This document shows, one piece after another, positions 54,669-64,000 of a stretch of 64,000 nucleotides of DNA (the first letter of the stretch is position 1; the number at the start of each line of letters is the position of its first letter). The stretch comes from Blastobasis lacticolella. Lineage: Eukaryota; Arthropoda; Insecta; Lepidoptera; Blastobasidae. The DNA lies in contig LR990050.1 in NCBI GenBank assembly GCA_905147135.1, forward strand, positions 17,854,001 through 17,918,000, written 5' to 3'. The notes beneath the pieces were generated by a model, which ran no database searches, was not told where the DNA came from, and worked only from the letters and a program-made list of their open reading frames with translations. Position numbers and translations under genes: made by a program.

Positions 54669-54828
54669 TACAAACTAAACGCGCGTTCTTTACACATATT
54701 ATTATATTAGACGGGACTTGGTCGCGACGTACCTTTTAGATTTGTTTTCCCGACGTTTCGGTAGGGTTACAGCCACCGTGGTCACGAGACGACAGTCCAT
54801 CCAAGTCCCGTCAAGATAATAATATAGA
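54669..54828 (-). mobile_element. 160-bp insertion in the Helitron-like element
   Basis: Flanked by the 10-bp direct repeat tagataaggt (54659-54668, 54829-54838). Near its ends, gacgggacttgg and ccaagtcccgtc are inverted copies. The middle has cccgacgtttcggtaggg. On the minus strand it resembles a LINE end I know (ccgaaacgtcgggaaaac, aagtcccgtctaatataata). The long target duplication favours retroposition, the inverted repeats a fold-back; unresolved. Confidence 0.65.
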
Positions 54829-54908
54829 TAGATAAGGTGATTTAAGTGGAAGGTTATAAGCAAGAACAAAAGGGTTGGTTGGGGTAAAGTAGGTGTACGC
54901 GAACGAAG

Positions 54909-55096
54909 CCTGGCATTGTCGAACACGGTCAGGTCGTGGTTGGCGTAGGGTGGGTTTGCTGCGGCCGTAGAGTGGTCAGCGTGTCACTGTGTATTTCCTT
55001 CCTACTTTCCTACCCCCCTCCGTTTTGACGATTGAAAGAGATATTTAATGTCCTAATCAATAAAGAAATATTGAATTTTGAATTGAATTTTGAAGT
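54909..55096 (+). mobile_element. LINE 3' end with attttgaa tail
   Basis: cctggcattgtcgaacacgg, cagcgtgtcactgtgtattt, gacgattgaaagagatattt, aataaagaaatattgaattt. Matches 8497-8683. Flanked by gaag on both sides (short target duplication). Confidence 0.75.
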
Positions 55097-55113
55097 CACG
55101 CCGGGTCCACTAG

Positions 55114-56039
55114 TATCTAAATAAGAACCAATTATGGAGTTTAATACAAACACTCAACACGAAAGTATGAATTAAAAAGAGTAAGCACAAGAAGTTTTTT
55201 ATTGAATTTAGAAAGTCGACGTTTCATAACAACGTCGTGTACAAAATACAGCAAATTGGAGAACTTGACACTTTTTTTCGGAACGTATAATAGGCCGTAA
55301 AACTTGTTTGGTGTAACAACCATCGATTAATTACATGCTTTTAATTTCCCACGCGGCTGTACGGTCCCCGGCGATGGAGTTGCGACCGTTGTTATGACTA
55401 CGAAATATGAGATTTTCCAGTAGGTACAGTCTAAATTAGGTCACCAGACATATCTTTTTGTCAATTCATTCAATAGAGTCATAACAAAAAATTACAATTT
55501 ATTCGTAAAGTCATAAATAATTATAATGTCAAAATTTAAAATTGATCATAACTATAAAGTCACAATAAACTAAACATTCGTAACAAATAGGACTGTCTAA
55601 ACTTTAATTGTCCCACCTCTCTGGTCACTCCCGATGCAAAGGTGCCCATAACACTAGCTACGCTGTATAGCGATATTGGCCTTTTGTACGCACATCATAG
55701 GCAACTTTTGTGGCTCAATGATGCTTCAACTGTCTACATTTTTGAATACCAAATATCTGCTGCCCACGACTTTAGCAGTAACTTTGGGTTTTCTACAGTT
55801 ATCTTAAAAATATATCGGTTTGTTTTTAATTTTTTCATATTTTACAAGATTTTTTATTAACAATTGTTTCCCGATAGAGTAGTCTAAGAGTACGTCTTTA
55901 ATTATTATATTTCTATCGTCACACTACAATGCTTGCGATTGTACTTTGGCTTGAATTTAAATCTAATTAGAAGTAGGTTTAAGAAGTTGTATAAATTGTA
56001 CGTCGTTTTAAACACGTCCGCTTCCCTTAAACTGCAGAT
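55114..56039. other. Non-coding stretch
   Basis: No gene; gagattttccagtaggtac at 55410 resembles the terminal repeat of the 11857 element (gaggagttttccagtaggta) and may be an isolated end. Confidence 0.35.
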
Positions 56040-56118
56040 ATCCTGGTCGCCGGTAGTCGCTTTCCATCAGGTGGGCAGTCAATCCGTGTGCCTCCTTAGG
56101 CAATATAAAAACATGTTC
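56040..56118 (+). mobile_element. Tail-C variant 3' end
   Basis: ccggtagtcgctttccatca, ggtgggcagtcaatccgtg, ccttaggcaatataaaaaca. Sister of 32577-32662. Confidence 0.6.
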
Positions 56119-56686
56119 TGATCTGAGCCAATCATATGCTTCAGTCATGTATAGTTTCAGTACTTATGTATTTCTACGAAGCCTAAAGATATGATTTTCG
56201 ATATACCCGCTTTTTTTAATTTTCATATGCTTTTGAGAAATTTTTTCGTTGTTCACTAAACTGATAGCCATAATTTATTAGTAAATATATGACTTTTATG
56301 ACCAAATGCTCACTTCTAATGTACAACAAAATTTGATGATAATTACTAATTTCCTAATAGTGTACGGACAATCTGAGAAGGGACGAGAAAGTTTTAAATC
56401 ATAATGGTAGCTACGGATAATTTTATAAGCCTTTTAAGCAGATGATTTCCAAGTCCATTTGTTAAATTGTAAATTAAGTATTTACAACTTTATCCGCACA
56501 AAGTCCCATAACTCAAATAGCGTTAAAAAGTTCTGTCCTTTCTTGTTTTTTACTTAGTTACAGTTAGCAACTTAGATAGCGCATAAGCCCATTGACGGTC
56601 TTAAGCTTTTTCCACGTCAGGAGAGGGTTTTGCCATTATTTCTATGTTTGCTAGTCTTTGGAGATCCCATTGGTGTTCATAACTCT
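56119..56686. other. Non-coding stretch
   Basis: Nothing recognised. Confidence 0.35.
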
Positions 56687-56742
56687 ATCATCTTAGCGTT
56701 AATGTCCCGGTTGTGCTCTCGCGTGCGAGGGCCTAGGGTCCT
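56687..56742 (-). mobile_element. SINE-A 3' end fragment
   Basis: atcatcttagcgttaatgtc, ccggttgtgctctcgcgtgc, gagggcc. Only the last ~55 bases. Confidence 0.75.
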
Positions 56743-57779
56743 GTAACAGAACGACCCCTAGGCTAAAATATTTCACATGGGAAATGTTCCGTAAAAACCT
56801 ATTTCGATTTCGAGAGATGATACTTTTAAAAATAAATTATAGGATTGAGTTATACCTTAATGATTTCATCTAAAACTAGTCCTCAGTGGTGGGAGAGATT
56901 CGAAATAATATTATTAGTAATTATTTTGTTAGTAAATACTTATAGAAAAGGACACATTTGACTACATGAACGGCCTTGTGATTACCGCGGATGATCTTCC
57001 CTCCTCTTCTCTCCTTTCCCATAGATACCAACGCCATCTATGTGCGGAAGCGTGGTATCACTCACGATTTAAATGTGTTTATAGATTATTTAAGTGTTAT
57101 AAAATTACCTAGTTTTAATGCGAAAATATTAATGGGCTTTTCGATATTAAAAGAAATCATGTTAATAATGTCTATGGCTGTAGGGATATAATCTGTGACC
57201 ACAAAGCATAGTGAAACAGAAGGTAGCATGACGACGGTAACTTGGATTGGTAGGGCAAAATAGGCAAGAGCGAGTCGAATGAACGAACGGCTGGGTTCCG
57301 TAGTTGTTTGTCATTATTCATAATTTAGAGAGGACTGGTTCATGATGTATTTAAGCATATTTTAGGAAGAATATGTCGTATTCAAACATAATTTAGGATG
57401 ATAAATGAATCTAATTTCCATGTTATTCGAAAGGTACCGATTAAGGAAATGTCTGGTTATCAAAGTAAGTACGGGTTATGGAGCTGGATTATTATTGCTC
57501 CCTGTGTAGGACTATTTGACAGTGGTGATTTCCCGTTTCTCTTCTGCCTATAACTCCACACCTTATGGATTTGACATTGGCGGGGCAGACGCATGTTTCT
57601 CGGTTTTATGTTGAACTTTTAACGGGTGTTTAGATGAATAGACAAACTTGTTAACAGGTTAAGAACTCGCGTTTCTTATACAAGTTTATGCATTTATTGG
57701 GGCTCAAAGATACCTGCAGGGGTCCATAGATAATTAAAGTAGGTACGTTACGTGTGAGACTCGTTGGTTGTGGTAAAAT
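56743..57779. other. Non-coding stretch with an isolated DNA-element end
   Basis: At 57293-57315 gggttccgtagttgtttgtc matches the left end of the 39498 element (gggttccgtagttgtcat); no partner right end was found nearby. The rest is unrecognised. Confidence 0.45.
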
Positions 57780-58560
57780 GTATGGTGGGTTTCATGTTTC
57801 ACAGAGAAGAACCCTAAATAGGTGACGTGATCGATGAGAAGGAAAATCGAGACAGCGAATGAAAGGGGATATAAGGCAGTGGAGAGAGAGATAGGGGCTT
57901 TTTTTGGGACCAGCAGTCAACGAGGACGGACACGGAACATCATTCGACGAGGACGGGCACCTGGGGTTTTTCCACTCGGCTGTTCCTCGGAACATTGGGG
58001 ATTTTCCATAGCGGCAGATCGTACACTCGGGCTTTGACTTTATTTGAGTTTAGAATCAGTGCTAAATAAAACCAGGTATGTTAGTATTCTAGAACCGTGA
58101 TAAAAAATACTAATCGTTTGTTTTTGTTTCAGAGACCCCTTGGCAAGGCACACTGCCCTTGCTTATGTTTTCAGGACTACTAAGGTCGAAGACCTTAGGC
58201 CGTTTGATTCGGACAGCAAATGGCTGGGTGTTACATAATATTCCATTATTAACCTTTTGTTCCGATCGGAAATAAGTAATTACTACCTTTCACTGGAATT
58301 TTTGTGTGACATTCATAGATCGTCTGACTTGGAACTTAGGTCTGCGAAAGGCTCTGGGATTCGTCAAGTGTTTCCACGCAAGGTTGCAAGGCCCTCGCCT
58401 TCGCTTCCCAACAGAAACCCCCGTAGTGCCGAGGTTCCGAGGTCTTGCACACAATGTATTCGGCATGCCCCCAGGCAGTATCATGCCGGATATTCTTAGG
58501 AATACACCTTCTTGGTACACTGGTCAGACCTAACCTGATCGGCCCAGAAGATGATAGAGA
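57780..58560 (+). other. Candidate spliced transcription unit, GC-richer than its surroundings
   Basis: The block contains a well-formed short intron (58076-58132) and two open stretches. One is 57834-58037 (67 codons, basic, contains TSSQRGRTRNIIRRGRAPG); the other is 58306-58533 (75 codons, contains PTETPVVPRFRGLAHNVFG). I recognise neither. The first ends before the splice donor, so the intron would lie in untranslated sequence. An aataaa lies at 58064-58069, just before the donor. It may be host noncoding RNA or an unidentified element such as an LTR region; no promoter was identified. Confidence 0.35.
58076..58132 (+). other. Predicted 57-bp intron
   Basis: Donor ccag|gtatgttagt, branch-point-like atactaatc at 58108-58116 about 17 bases before the acceptor, a T-rich tract tttgtttttgtttc, and acceptor cag|agacc. 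All four signals are close to the insect consensus and the length is usual for small insect introns. Confidence 0.55.
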
Positions 58561-59387
58561 ATAGACCTTAGTATCTGGATGAGCGATCTCGGTCGCTATT
58601 CCAGTGCTAAAAGTTAGGTTGAGCTAGTTTATATTCTAGTTGTGCATAAGGACTTATGTATGGGACATTACATCACACTTACACAGTAAACGGGGAATTT
58701 ATTTGCACAAGGAAAATGTATAGTTTCGACTTGGGATGGAGAAAGGGGTAGGCCTGAAAAGTAGTTCGCTAGGCTTTCTTTTAAATAAATAAAACCCTGA
58801 TAAATTCAATTCAACTCTTATAATAGTAATGCGTGAGGTTTAGGCGTGAAATAATAAATTCATACATAGTTATATATAACTAAAAATAGGGGCTAGTTTG
58901 CGTTAGCTAACTTATTTCGATACCGCGATTTGTCCCACATTGTGGAAAATCCCCAAACAATAGGTTTTAACAAAATAAGTGAATATAAGTATCGAAATCA
59001 ATATTTTATAAGACGAAGATTATCTAGGGGCGTAATACGGAAGAGGTACGGTAGAAGTTATTACATTCAAAGCTTAGGTTATATCCATCGCTGTATAGGT
59101 ATGATCTAGGTCAACAAATTCGTAATAAAATACGGTGTCGTGTGTCATGTGTCGTGAGTGAAAAGTTTAAAATTATTAGATTGCAACTACAAAAGTCGAC
59201 GCGTTGATGTCTATTACATACGAAACCCGCTATCATATCTATATCGGCGTACCGACATTTAATAGAACCTTAGCCATAGTGATACCATTGATTGAAATGC
59301 GGATAATGCGGGTAGAGGGTTAATGTTTGGTATATACAAAGAGTATCGGTGAATTTTGTAGTGCGATCGTTAATGTCGGGAAAACTG
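58561..59387. other. Non-coding stretch
   Basis: Nothing recognised. Confidence 0.35.
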
Positions 59388-59900
59388 TTATTTCCTTAAT
59401 AAGGTAAAACCCTTTTAATGGAAATATGGATTTTTTGTGAAACCAGCAAGATTCAAAATATTTTATGGTATCCGTCAACTACCTAAAAGTAATCGCTTAT
59501 TTCGCCGCGTCTTCAACAGCTTCAGTAGCCTATCGTAGCGAGCGTTCGGTTTTACAGCGAAGTCAACCGAAAGTCCCGGGTTCGATCCTCAGATAAGGGA
59601 CATCTTAACTTTTAAAATTGCTTTTTTATTATCCTTTTATTTATAACTATTATTTCTCTAATAAGGTAAAAATCTTACAATAGAAATATGAATTTATTGT
59701 TTAGCCAGCTAGATTCAGAATATTTTATGGTATCCGTCAACTACCTAAAAGTAATCGCTTATTTCGCCGCGTCTTCAACGGCTAAAGTAGTCTATCGTAG
59801 CGAGCGTTCGGTTTTACAGCGAAGTCGACCGAGGGTCCCGGGTTCGATCCTCCGAGCGGGATACTTGAACTTATAAAAATGTTTTTTTTTATTATTCATA
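59388..59900 (+). repeat. 262-bp tandem duplication with tRNA-like B box
   Basis: ggtatccgtcaactacctaa occurs at 59468 and 59730; cgtagcgagcgttcggtttt and acagcgaagtc are in both. Each unit contains cccgggttcgatcctc, a match to the Pol III B box (ggttcganncc), about 50 bases after caacggctaaagtagtc, a weak A-box candidate in the second unit. Units begin near 59388 and 59648 and both finish in T/A-rich runs. It may be a tandem pair of an undescribed tRNA-derived SINE. Confidence 0.7.
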
Positions 59901-60482
59901 TTTTATTACGGAAATTGTAGCCGCGCCACACTTAATACGGTTATTTATAATTGTTTATTAAGTATTTCAACCTTAAATTGGGTTTTACTTAATTGTCTAA
60001 AATAACGCGATAGATGGCTTCTGTTTGATATTCTGAAGATTCTCTTGTATGAACGGGTTTAGGGGCGAGAAATTAATGTTATAGATTATTTAATAGTCAA
60101 ATCAGTATGTACATGTGAAAGACAGAGCGTGCACTTTTGGTCTATAGTATAGATGGTGTTAGTGTGTATGTTGCGTGTGTATGAGTGTGTGTCAGTATTA
60201 GTATGATCGCGGTTTTTAGTAGTATTAGGAACTTTTAGGGCTGTTTGGATTATATTACTTTGGAAGTGGGATGTCGTCATTGAGCATTGTAATTTGGATT
60301 TTAAATCTTAAATATTTACTTAGTATCTTTAATGCGTGGATAGTACTTTAAGATATATGGTAGAGATGGCACGGAACATGTTTTTGATAAAATATTATTT
60401 AGTATACTTCTTCTGGGTAGCATACGTGACAGATCGGGTTTTATGATTGGGGTCCTGTTGGAACGCCAGCATCTTAGGGGGG
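59901..60482. other. Non-coding stretch
   Basis: Includes a (GT)-rich tract at about 60155-60195. Nothing else recognised. Confidence 0.35.
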
Positions 60483-61045
60483 AGTCCGCGCCAGACCATT
60501 TTTGGGTGAGTTGGTGTTATGGTGATGTGGAGAGATCCCGATCTTGAAATAACATTATAGCAGCTAGCCAATCTGAATCTAAAGCATGTGCGAAAACGCC
60601 CTAAAATAAATTTCCATCTTAGAGCTCAGTCCGCGCCAGTCAATCTTTAGATGAGTTGGTGTTATCGCGATTTTAATAGATTTCGGTCTTGAGACATCTG
60701 GATAGCAGCTGGCCAATCTAAACCTAATGCATGTGCGAAAAGGTTCTAAAATGAATTAGCAGAATGGGAGTCCGCGCCAGTCAATCTTTAGATGAGTTGG
60801 TGTTATCGCGTTGTTAATAGATTTCGGTCTCGAGACATCTGGATAGCAGCTGACCTATTTAAACCTAATGCATGTGCGAAAACCGCGCTGTTAATTCGGT
60901 GCTAAGGAGGAGAGTAGCATTGTACAGTTTTCGGTCTGCTTGATTGTTGCTTCGATGTTGAGGAAGCTTGCTTCCGATATAACGAGATAGCAGTTAGTCT
61001 GTCTGAATCCCATGAACTTTGCAAAATCTTTCTAGTACTAAGTGG
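60483..61045 (+). repeat. ~143-bp tandem array, three clear units plus one degenerate
   Basis: agtccgcgccag starts units at 60483, 60628 and 60769 (spacing 145 and 141). Each has gagttggtgttat, tagcagctggcc-like and gcatgtgcgaaaa blocks. A fourth, degenerate unit ends with gatagcagttagtctg and ctgaatcccatgaactttgc. Units 2 and 3 are closest to each other. No coding frame runs through. Confidence 0.85.
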
Positions 61046-62332
61046 TGAGCTGATGGGACGTCTTTGATACGACCAAATCTGTACGTGGGGATTGCATAGG
61101 ACCACAATTAGTTAAAGTTCATTGTTACTTACTTAACTGGATGATTCAACAGTATACAGACCCCTGATACAGTTGCAACATCAATAATATTCTATAACAA
61201 GAAATAAACTTTGGAGCTACTTGCCTTTACCAATTGGAGTCCAGCATCTGAAAATATTTATTTGAGACTACCTGAAGTTACAGGCCTCAATCACCAGTTG
61301 ATCAAGATAATATTAATTATTTTTTTATAACTTGAAGAGATCTATCATTTGATCAACTTACATACTGGGGAATTATATGAAGAACTTGTTGTTATACATC
61401 AAATGCATTTGGGACTACCAATTGAAATCATGATCCTGTTCGCCTGCTATCTTTACATTATATCAAGGATTGAGTTTAGTACCCGTGAGATGTTTGGCTG
61501 TGTGAGAAGCTGGCCGCTTCGTTCCTCACATGTAGGTTCCATTTCCGGAGCGGTGGTAGCCTAATATATACCTGCACTACCTTACGGACTGACCTATGGG
61601 ACTCTATCTCTTTCCCTTTAATTATTACTAAAATATTGTGGCTTAAGCCATTTGAAACAACACCATGGTTCTCTGGAACTTATCCATCACTGGATTTTGA
61701 AGAAAATATTACAACCTGAAGACTTTATTATGCATAATCTGCATTTGTGTATGGAGCACTCTCTCCAGGGCTAACTGCCGATTCTATACTATTCTACCTA
61801 TATCTGTGCTGCTGAATTCGGGCCCTTTATTGTTGTCGAAGGAACACTGTTGAAGTCCGCTTTTGTATGCCTTTGGGGTTTCCAAATCTACATCGTCGAG
61901 TCTATTGGACCCTGCATATGCGTTTGAGTCAACCTGTGGTGTATCCTGAGACTTGTCATTATGCTCACGAGTAAGCTCTGGTACATGATATACGTATCTA
62001 CAACAAGAAGATGTGGAGAGACCTGGAGGAAGCTACATGCTTTATCGACTTAATCACACCTACAATTATTATCTGGATATGATCCACAGTCATTGGTTGT
62101 TGTTGTTGTTGTGCCCTCTTACAAGATATATTACGAAATACTAATTGACTTGACAAAGACCTAGGATCTTGTGCCCTCTCTTAATTAAAATATCAGGGTA
62201 GGATGAGGATGTCTCTGGTTGACTCATATAGTAAGCTGCGGAGTGAAGCATGGGCTACGAGTAGCGAAGTTCATGCTGGAGTCAGTCATCTGGCTTTGGA
62301 GCAGCTTACCCCTCCTCAAATGAGGGGGGCCC
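61046..62332. other. Non-coding stretch before the LTR-like block
   Basis: Unusually balanced base composition with many short irregular words, a (TTG)n run at 62096-62113, and a duplicated gtgccctcttacaaga / gtgccctctcttaatt block. It ends aaatgaggggggccc, a polypurine-rich run. It could be the decayed 3' interior of an LTR element; no polymerase motif was found. Confidence 0.35.
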
Positions 62333-62673
62333 TGTTTGTTTCCCTTAGACCTAATAAATTAATCTGATTTCAAATTTAGCTATCAAACTCTTAGCAATTT
62401 AATCTCTAGTCCAATTATCTCTTGTATTTATTTAACTATATAATTTCATACCTGTTTATACTTCTCACTCTAAAAGCATCGGGGTTACTATCATCATAAC
62501 GTAGAGTTCCATAGACGATCACAAATGGCCTTAATTAGTTTCAAAACGTCGCAAGTAGGTTTTTCAGTCTTACGGTTTAGTTGCAGTAGTGATAGAGCTT
62601 AGTTTTCAGTATGAATGAGTGTGTGTGTGAACGTATGAGAGTTTGTTTGTTCTATGAGAGGGTGATCGTTACA
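62333..62673 (+). mobile_element. Candidate LTR (341 bp), BEL/Pao-like
   Basis: Begins tgtttgtttccc right after a purine run (aaatgaggggggccc) and ends atcgttaca just before the primer-binding-site-like sequence at 62677. TG...CA ends and this context are what an LTR needs. No second copy lies in the window, so the boundaries are inferred. Confidence 0.45.
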
Positions 62674-62676
62674 ATT

Positions 62677-62692
62677 TGGTGCCGTGACCAGG
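62677..62692 (+). promoter_or_regulatory. Retroelement primer-binding-site-like sequence
   Basis: atttggtgccgtgaccagga follows the candidate LTR. Ttggtgccgtgaccaggat is the sequence I know from the 5' LTR/leader junction of many insect BEL/Pao elements, where tgg begins the pairing with a tRNA 3' end. The primer tRNA is not assigned. Confidence 0.55.
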
Positions 62693-62705
62693 ATATTACC
62701 ACTAC

Positions 62706-62848
62706 TATGTCATCATCATCTGATATGTCATCATCATCTGATATGTCATCATCATCTGCTATATCATCATCATCTGCTTTGTCATCATCATCTGCTATAT
62801 CATCATCATCTGCTATGTCATCATCATCTGCTATGTCATCATCATCAT
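62706..62848. repeat. 18-bp minisatellite (atgtcatcatcatctgat)
   Basis: About eight units, changing only at the codon-like positions atg/ata/ttg and gat/gct. The plus frame reads as Ser-rich repeats; this follows from the unit length of 18 and is not evidence of a gene. Confidence 0.9.
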
Positions 62849-64000
62849 AAACTTTATCCACATCATTAACTATGACTGTTAGTGGCTTTCTTCAAGAGAG
62901 CACAATTTGTTGTACGTGAAATGGAGAGAGTGGAAGTATTAAACATTTTATTCTAAAAATTATAAACAAAATATGAGTATAATCCGTTCTTGATTGAGAT
63001 CTTCTACATTGACATTATTTGTAATTCTGTCAGAGTAATGATAATTTTACAGCACTTAAGACAAATCAATAAGTACATAATCGTCGTGTAGGATGTGCTT
63101 TACAAAATGGTTTGAAAGGAAAAGGAAAATATAGCTCATATTAGAGACGGTGAATCGTAAACGTTTACAGAATTCACTTGCATTACTTATCACTAGTGAA
63201 TGAGTGCATGTATAATTGTGATGGAATGCAATTGGTATTAATTAAACTATATAAAAGTTGACTTTTCATCACTAAACGATATGATAAACAACACGTAATT
63301 GTGTGACGCCAGACGTCTTAAAACTCCTAAAGAGACCGATGGTATTCATAGTAACCATTCATTCATTTGTTGTAGGTAGTTAGGTAGGAGGTTCGTCTAA
63401 AGTATATATGGTTTATAGGTATTATACGGTTCCTCGCGATTGTGATTTCCGAGCATTTGTGGTTGGTTCGAAAAATAATTCGTATGATCAATTCTCAATT
63501 AACAGGAATCCTAGCGATCTTAGCATACATTTTAAGATACGCTGCGTAGTCCTACCTTATAGACTTTCTTCTTGAGTCGCCCTGTCTGTTGTCGGGGACT
63601 GCGTTGGGGTCCGTTGCGTGGTTCAAATGGTAGTTACTTTGTTGCGTACTAAGTATGTATGGAAGCAGCGGTGAACGCTTTATTTCTATCATAGGCTCGC
63701 TTTCCTATTGTCTGTTAGGTTTGAGTAATAACATAATCCAAAATAAATAAAGAAATACCACCTAAATACATTCTTACAAATAGGTATAGCGCTTGTATAG
63801 GGTGCATAGTAACGTAACGTATACGAGAGATGGCGCTACTGGTATTTTATATCGCGCTATAGACACTAGCCATGACTTTAGGATATGTATAATCGTAACA
63901 TTGAAGATGGCTTTTTGGTATTTATAGCTGGGGTATACATGCGAGGTGGAGGTGCTGCCAACTAGTGACGCTAATCCAAAACTTTTATCTTTTAAACTAT
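62849..64000. other. Non-coding stretch to the window end
   Basis: No gag-like frame follows the primer-binding-site-like sequence and nothing else is recognised. Confidence 0.4.

Larger units (their letters stand above)
54545..55113 (+). mobile_element. Helitron-like element with two nested insertions
   Basis: Host pieces: 54545-54668 (catagtatgaaacaaagttg, cgcaacggattctagtgcgg, caatagataaggt), 54839-54908 (gatttaagtggaaggttata to acgcgaacgaag) and 55097-55113 (tcacgccgggtccactag, followed by t). The end ggtccactag|t equals that at 43188 on the other strand. Insertions at 54669-54828 and 54909-55096 account for the gaps. The 5' TC end is not identified. Confidence 0.6.

Noticed and set aside
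62611..62850. Ser-rich 79-codon frame
   Set aside because: It spans the LTR end, the primer-binding-site-like sequence and an 18-bp minisatellite; no protein is expected.
1..64000. CRISPR arrays, bacterial operons, rRNA genes
   Set aside because: None seen. The repeats are dispersed or tandem eukaryotic elements, and no regularly spaced short repeats with unique spacers occur.

Overview
The window looks like gene-poor nuclear DNA of an insect, most likely a moth or butterfly (Lepidoptera). It is AT-rich and has no recognisable host protein-coding gene. It is packed with nested transposable-element remnants of the kinds that crowd lepidopteran genomes: non-LTR retrotransposon (LINE) tails, two families of tRNA-derived SINE, Helitron-like ends finishing in CTAG|T, and many short inverted-repeat elements. 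No bacterial-style operons, CRISPR arrays or rRNA genes were seen. Family labels used below are mine. SINE-A has a tRNA head with the A box ggccgagcgg and ends in cgccaagatgatta. SINE-B has a head resembling tRNA-Gly(GCC) and an (ATTT)n tail. Tail-C and tail-D are recurrent LINE/SINE 3' ends finishing in (c/t)ataaaaaaa. Tail-F is a LINE 3' end finishing in (GAT)n. Repeat H contains gttccgggtttcctaccgcg.

0-16 kb: SINE-B copies, one carrying a nested RTE-like tail with a 12-bp target duplication; SINE-A copies inside Helitron-like DNA; a decayed CR1/Jockey-group LINE end (6.7-7.7 kb); a G-rich minisatellite; and the one intact open reading frame of the window. That frame, 12632-15538 on the minus strand, is 968 residues long with an apurinic endonuclease-like domain and a reverse transcriptase, followed by a 3' UTR and an (AAAT)n tail. 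It may be a recently active element.

16-30 kb: several 3' fragments of a second, Jockey-like LINE family (16.2, 17.9, 19.9, 22.6 and 29.4 kb), a third LINE type at 21.1-21.5 kb, long inverted-repeat elements at 18.1, 18.7 and 20.8 kb, repeat H copies and SINE-B copies.

30-44 kb: a sparse stretch, then SINEs, a 671-bp inverted-repeat transposon inserted cleanly into a SINE-A (36.8-37.4 kb), a LINE tail inserted in a roughly 70-bp tandem repeat, a element of roughly 570 bp with ends reading gggttccgtagt, further fold-back elements, and a Helitron 3' end.

44-57 kb: a SINE-A between unusually long direct repeats, a SINE-A carrying a perfect hairpin, a 269-bp fold-back element next to tail-C, a retroelement C-terminal reading frame at 50.0 kb, and a Helitron-like element with two nested insertions (54.5-55.1 kb).

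57-64 kb has a different character. There is a small GC-richer unit with a convincing 57-bp intron (58.1 kb), a 262-bp tandem duplication carrying a tRNA-like B box (59.4-59.9 kb), a ~143-bp tandem array (60.5-61.0 kb), and an LTR/primer-binding-site-like junction of the insect BEL/Pao type (62.3-62.7 kb) followed by an 18-bp minisatellite.

Apart from the one intact element ORF, nothing forms a working pathway. The window is best read as a transposon graveyard whose insertion order can be partly reconstructed. No alignment or database search was possible, so family names rest on recognition of motifs.
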